The position numbers and the translations under genes were made by a program. A stretch of 64,000 nt of DNA from Georgenia ruanii (lineage in GTDB: Bacteria > Actinomycetota > Actinomycetes > Actinomycetales > Actinomycetaceae). The notes under the pieces were generated by a model. The model was not told the origin of the DNA. It did not search any database and saw only the letters and a program-made list of their open reading frames with translations. This document shows, piece by piece, positions 60,161 through 64,000 of this stretch. The stretch covers positions 311,089 through 375,088 of the forward strand of contig NZ_VUKE01000001.1 of NCBI RefSeq assembly GCF_009193175.1, written 5' to 3'. The first letter of the stretch is position 1. Each line of letters begins with the position of its first letter.

Positions 60161-61126
60161 CTAGCTGACCGGCCCGCCCACCGTGCCGCTCGGAGCCGTG
60201 GCTTCGGCCACGGCGGCCGCAGCCACGGACCGCCGCCGCTCGCGTGCGGCGTCGACCACGAGGATGCCCAGCGCGAGCCACACCAGCGCGAAGCCGATCC
60301 ACCGCGCCACCGGCATGTCCTCCCGGAGCACCAGCACCGCCGAGACCAGCTGCAGCGCGGGGTTGAGGTACTGCAGGTTGCCCAACAGGGACAACGGCAG
60401 CCGGTTGGCGGCCGCCGCGAACAGCAGCAACGGGAACATGGTCATCGGGCCGGACACCACGAGATACAGGTCCGTGACGTCCAGCCCGCCGACGGCGAAG
60501 GTCGCCGTGCCCGCCAGGGACATCGCGACGATGGTGATCGCGGCGAGCGGCACGAGCAGCGCCGACTCCACGGTCAGCCCCACGGTGGGACTCACCCCGC
60601 GCCCGAGCCGGTTCTTCACCAGGCTGTAGAGCCCGAACGCGACCGCCACCACGCCGGAGATCCACGGGAACGTCCCGTACCCGACGGTCACCACCACGAC
60701 CGCCACGAGGCCGACGGCGGCGGAGACCCACTGCGCCGGCCGCAGCCGCTCGCGGTTGACGGTCACCGCGAGCAGGACCGTCACGAGCGGGCAGATGAAG
60801 TACCCCAGCGCCACGTCCACCGCCCGGTGGGTCAGCGCGCCGTAGGCGTAGAAGAACCACACGACGCCGATGAGCAACGACGCCAGGCCGAGCAGGTTGC
60901 GGGCGTCGCGATCGCCGAGCACCCGCAGCAGCGCCGTCCACTGGCGGGTCACTGCGACGATCACGATCATCACGACGGCGGCCCACACCACGCGGTGCGC
61001 GACGATCTCGAGCGCGTGGACGTCCCAGAGCAGGATCAGGTAGAGCGGGAAGAAGCCCCACGTCACATAGCTGACCAGCGCTGCCGCCAGCCCGTCGCGG
61101 CGGTCCCTGGTTTCGATCGCGTCCAT
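60161..61126 (-). CDS. RarD-like EamA-family transporter, 321 aa
   Basis: ATG 61126 gives ten hydrophobic segments in two five-span halves (EamA repeats). SYVTWGFFPLYLILLWDVHALEIVAHRVVWA at the N-terminus and GNLQYLNPALQLVSAVLVLREDMP near the C-terminus are typical of RarD proteins. Substrate unknown; originally linked with chloramphenicol sensitivity. Located at the inner membrane. Ends in a short alanine-rich cytoplasmic tail. Sits 23 bp after the FAD dehydrogenase stop, so it may be co-transcribed. Confidence 0.88.
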   Translation of the reverse strand: MDAIETRDRRDGLAAALVSYVTWGFFPLYLILLWDVHALEIVAHRVVWAAVVMIVIVAVTRQWTALLRVLGDRDARNLLGLASLLIGVVWFFYAYGALTHRAVDVALGYFICPLVTVLLAVTVNRERLRPAQWVSAAVGLVAVVVVTVGYGTFPWISGVVAVAFGLYSLVKNRLGRGVSPTVGLTVESALLVPLAAITIVAMSLAGTATFAVGGLDVTDLYLVVSGPMTMFPLLLFAAAANRLPLSLLGNLQYLNPALQLVSAVLVLREDMPVARWIGFALVWLALGILVVDAARERRRSVAAAAVAEATAPSGTVGGPVS

Positions 61127-61149
61127 GGCCGGTGCGATTCTCCCCGTCC

Positions 61150-62688
61150 TCAGCGTGTCGTGACCGCCTCGGCCACCTTGAGGTCCACGCGGTTCTGGGC
61201 CTGGGCGACGTGCCGACCGGCGAGGCGGCCCGAGATCATGGCCCAGCCGATGTGCAGGCCGTGGTTGAGCAGCTGCAGCCCGCCCTGGCCGGTCGAGCCG
61301 GCCGCCCACAGCCCGGGGATCGGCTCGCCGTCGGCCGTGGTCACCCGCAGCCGGGTGTCGACGGCGAGGCCGCCGTCGGCGAGGGTGACGTAGGCGTTCA
61401 TCGGGCCGAGGGCGTAGAAGGGCCCCTCCGTGACGCCGTCGCCGAGGTGCTCGCGCCCGAACTCCGGGTCCGCCCCGGCGGCCACGTGCCCGTTCCACCC
61501 CTGCACGGTGGCGCGCAGGGCGGCCGGGTCCATGCCGAGGTCCGCGGCGAGGTCCTCGAGCGTGGCGGCGCGGTGGTAGACGTCGGGGCGGAAGCGCTTG
61601 TAGTCCTGCACGTAGGCGTACGCGACCCCCGGGAAGGTGGAGACCGGGTTGGGCCAGGCGGAGAACTGCTTCGCGACCTTCGCGTCGAAGATCATGTACC
61701 CGGTGTTCGCCTCGGTGGCCGCCACGGCCCGGGCCATCACCTTGTCGGAGTCCTCGTTGGCCAACCGCCGCCCGTCGGGACCGACCAGGATCGCGCCGGC
61801 CGCGTACATCGTGTTGTTCGGGCCGATCCACGACGTGAGCGCCCCGCGGATGACATAGGCCAGGAGGTTCTTCGGCAGCCGCTCGACGACCACCCGCATG
61901 AGCCTGGTCAGCCCCGGCACCGAGGGCAGCATCTTGATCGGGTCGGGCCGGGTCGACGGCGCGAAGCGCAGGCCCTCGTAGAGGCGGTCCATCTGCATCA
62001 TGACCCCGCCGGCCTCGGTGCCCAGGTAGTACCCGTCACCGGTGTTGTTCGGGTTCACCGGCGGCACCTTGGCGGCGTCCTCGCCGACGAACTGCGACTT
62101 CAGCTCGGTCGAGGCCGAGTAGTCGCCGGTGGCCAGGATGACGCCGCGGCGGCCGAAGTAGTTCTGCCCGTTCGCCGCGGCGCCGATGATCTCGCCAGCT
62201 GCGTTGCGCAGCAGCTGGTCCACCCGCATCGAGGTGTAGATGGTCACGCCACGCTTCTTGCACTCGCGCAGCAGCGCCTCGCGGTAGGCCTTGGAGTTCG
62301 GCAGCACGTTGTGCATGCGCGGCTTCTCGTACGGCGGCTCCGGCGTCGGGCCCAGGAACTGCACGCCGATGCTCGAGAGCCACTCCACCGTCGGCCCGGC
62401 GTTCTCGGCCAGCACCCGGCGCAGCTCGGTGTTCTCGCGCGCCTCGAACGGACCGTTGGCGACCTTCATGTCCTCGATGAACAGGTCGATGCTGTCGTTG
62501 ACGCCGGCCCGGTACTGGTAGGACGTGTTGGCCGCGGTGAAGGAGCCCACGGACATCGCCGTGCTGCCTCCGACCTGCGGGCACTTCTCCAGGACGATGA
62601 CCGAGGCCCCCGACGTCGCGGCGGAGATCGCGGCGCTCATGCCCGACCCGCCCCCGCCGATGACCAGCACGTCCGCGGTGTAGATCAT
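61150..62688 (-). CDS. FAD-dependent dehydrogenase (fumarate reductase/ketosteroid dehydrogenase type), 512 aa
   Basis: The N-terminal ADVLVIGGGGSGMSAAISAA binds FAD; GGSTAMSVGSF follows. RGVILATGDYS and the C-terminal GLWAAGSTGQGGLQLLNHGLHIGWAMISGRLAGRH complete the FAD-binding pattern of the FrdA/SdhA/3-ketosteroid-dehydrogenase superfamily. The substrate cannot be read. It is the second of two related flavoprotein genes in tandem (31 bp apart), so they may act in one pathway. Confidence 0.88.
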   Translation of the reverse strand: MIYTADVLVIGGGGSGMSAAISAATSGASVIVLEKCPQVGGSTAMSVGSFTAANTSYQYRAGVNDSIDLFIEDMKVANGPFEARENTELRRVLAENAGPTVEWLSSIGVQFLGPTPEPPYEKPRMHNVLPNSKAYREALLRECKKRGVTIYTSMRVDQLLRNAAGEIIGAAANGQNYFGRRGVILATGDYSASTELKSQFVGEDAAKVPPVNPNNTGDGYYLGTEAGGVMMQMDRLYEGLRFAPSTRPDPIKMLPSVPGLTRLMRVVVERLPKNLLAYVIRGALTSWIGPNNTMYAAGAILVGPDGRRLANEDSDKVMARAVAATEANTGYMIFDAKVAKQFSAWPNPVSTFPGVAYAYVQDYKRFRPDVYHRAATLEDLAADLGMDPAALRATVQGWNGHVAAGADPEFGREHLGDGVTEGPFYALGPMNAYVTLADGGLAVDTRLRVTTADGEPIPGLWAAGSTGQGGLQLLNHGLHIGWAMISGRLAGRHVAQAQNRVDLKVAEAVTTR

Positions 62689-62719
62689 GTGACTTCCTCG
62701 TCTCTCTCGTGGTGGTGCG

Positions 62720-64000
62720 TCAGTGCGCCGCGGCCAGGGCGTCGGGCGCGACGGCCGAGCTCGCCGCCGCGGCCAGGGCGTCGGGCGCGACGGCCGAGCT
62801 CGCCGCCGCCGCGCCCGCCCAGCGGCCGGTGATGTACCCGGGGGCGAGGCCGCCGGCGTAGCCGTAGTTCGACAGCCCGCCGATGTCGGCGCCGGCGGCG
62901 TACAGCCCGGGGACCGGACGGCCGTCGGGGTCCAGGGCCGCGCCGTCGGTGCTGGTGCGGATCCCGCCGAAGGTGAAGGTGATGGACGGCTGGACCATGA
63001 GGGCGTAGAAGGGCCCGGTCCGTGGCGGCCGGGCGTCCGCCGCGACGGGCACGCCGTCGGCGACGCCGCCGCCCGCCGCGGCGACCTCGACGTAGCGCGC
63101 GAGGGTGCGCGTCAACCGCTCGCCGTCGACGCCCCAGGCAGCCACGGCGGCGACCAGGTCCTCGAGGGTGTCCGCCTCCGCGTGCCGCGCCCCCGCCTCC
63201 ACCGCGACGGCGTAGCGGTCGATGACGCCCAGGCCCGGGAAGGGCTCCTCGGTGCCCTCGGTGCGCCGGACGTGGTCGTCGAAGAGGAGGACGCCGCGGG
63301 CCTGGGGCTGGAAGGTGACGGCCTGGTTGAGGAGCTCGTCCCCCTCGGTCTCGTCGACGAACCGCTCGCCGCGCAGGTTCACGAAGACCGTGGAGCCGGA
63401 GTAGTACTGCGAGGCCGGCAGGTAGTCCTGCGGCTCGAACCGGGTGATCGGGTAGCCGATGAGGTGGCCGTAGAAGGTGCTCATCGCCGTCGTGCCGCCG
63501 GCGCCGGCGGCCCGCGCCATCCGCAGCCCGTCGCCGACGCTGCCGGGGTTGGACCGCAGCAGCAGCCGGTCGGCGTTCGGGCCGATGTGGCGGGTCAGCT
63601 CGTCGCGCGCGCCCTGGAAGCCTCCGGTGGTGAGGACGACGGCGGCAGCGTCGTAGCGGACCAGGCGGCCTTCGGCGTCGCGGGCCAGGACTCCGGTGAC
63701 GCGGCGGCCGTCGTCGAGCAGCCGGACCACCGTGGTGCCGGTGCGGGTCTCGCCGCCGGCGGCGCGGACCTCCTCGCGGCACCAGGCCAGGATCGCCGTG
63801 ATGTCGGTGGAGTAGCCGATGCCGAAGGTCATGATGTCGCGCTTGGGCTCGTCGGCGACGCGGACCCCGGAGGCGCGCAGCTCCGCCAGCGCCTCCTCGT
63901 AGTCGGCGACGAGGCGTGCCCCGAGCGCTACGTCGCCGAGCGGGATGCGCGCGCGGTAGGCCTCCACGGTGGGGGCGGTCCAGAACATGCCGGCGGACAG
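62720..64000 (-). CDS. Second FAD-dependent dehydrogenase, C-terminal part; N-terminus beyond the right edge
   Basis: The frame is open to the window edge and the visible part has no dinucleotide-binding start, so the gene begins outside. AAAVVLTTGGFQGARDEL, PGSVGDGLRMARAAGA and the C-terminal GLYAAGADIGGLSNYGYAGGLAPGYITGRWAG define the same superfamily as the next gene. The C-terminus carries a 13-residue duplication caused by a 39-bp tandem repeat. Paralogue in a presumed two-gene operon. Confidence 0.85.
   Translation of the reverse strand: MSAGMFWTAPTVEAYRARIPLGDVALGARLVADYEEALAELRASGVRVADEPKRDIMTFGIGYSTDITAILAWCREEVRAAGGETRTGTTVVRLLDDGRRVTGVLARDAEGRLVRYDAAAVVLTTGGFQGARDELTRHIGPNADRLLLRSNPGSVGDGLRMARAAGAGGTTAMSTFYGHLIGYPITRFEPQDYLPASQYYSGSTVFVNLRGERFVDETEGDELLNQAVTFQPQARGVLLFDDHVRRTEGTEEPFPGLGVIDRYAVAVEAGARHAEADTLEDLVAAVAAWGVDGERLTRTLARYVEVAAAGGGVADGVPVAADARPPRTGPFYALMVQPSITFTFGGIRTSTDGAALDPDGRPVPGLYAAGADIGGLSNYGYAGGLAPGYITGRWAGAAAASSAVAPDALAAAASSAVAPDALAAAH
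62732..62809 (-). repeat. 39-bp exact tandem duplication at the end of the dehydrogenase gene
   Basis: Two identical 39-bp units (62732-62770, 62771-62809) encode AAAASSAVAPDAL-type 13-residue repeats. Being a multiple of three, it keeps the frame. Confidence 0.88.

Overview
High-GC Actinomycetota chromosome, most likely a Micrococcales relative (inference). The clues are the gene set prfB-ftsE-ftsX-M23 peptidase-smpB-ssrA, a one-piece tmRNA with tag ANSKRTEFALAA, frequent GTG/TTG starts and ATGA stop-start overlaps. The exact genus cannot be read from the window.

Layout. 1-3.9 kb is an accessory region of lower GC: the N-terminus of an S41 peptidase, small hypothetical and membrane proteins, one decayed gene (2319-2907) and a coiled-coil protein with a Cys/His head. 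4.3-9.9 kb is an operon of three consecutive tyrosine-recombinase-family genes plus a small TnpC-like gene, ending just beside the 3' end of ssrA (tmRNA, 10049-10415, minus strand). 10.6-11.7 kb is a luciferase-like flavin oxidoreductase. 11.8-44.4 kb is a complete-looking extracellular contractile injection system (eCIS, phage-tail-like particle). 44.6-47.2 kb is a large LuxR-type ATPase regulator. From 47.2 kb on are ordinary chromosomal genes: two membrane proteins, smpB, a LarA-like protein, an M23 hydrolase, ftsX, ftsE, prfB, a phosphoribosyltransferase-hydrolase fusion, a LysR regulator, DUF1684, a RibD/DHFR-like reductase, a RarD-like transporter and two FAD dehydrogenases (the last one cut by the window edge).

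The eCIS. A long minus-strand operon (44371 to 31499) encodes in order: sheath, tube protein 1, a tail-assembly-like protein, a DUF6760 protein, tube protein 2, a 1171-residue disordered protein, a LysM tube adaptor, a VgrG-like spike, gp25, baseplate J, a tail protein I-like protein and a zinc-ribbon tail-anchored protein. Separate units encode the AAA+ ATPase (minus), a lipoprotein plus PAAR-like tip (plus), a DUF4255 terminator-like protein plus three single-span proteins with carboxypeptidase-regulatory-like repeats (plus), and a DUF4157 protein plus YbjN-like protein (minus).

Main discovery. The five eCIS transcription units share one promoter design: a 20-bp imperfect inverted repeat (best form TTCGGTAGCGATTACCGATG), exactly 20 bp, then a -10-like element (TAGNNT or AGGATG), and a leader of about 50-75 nt. 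This is the geometry of a LuxR-type activator bound near -42, and a LuxR-HTH regulator sits next to the sheath promoter. The window therefore shows an apparent one-regulator eCIS regulon, lying between the normally neighbouring smpB and ssrA genes, with an unusual set of three giant membrane proteins.
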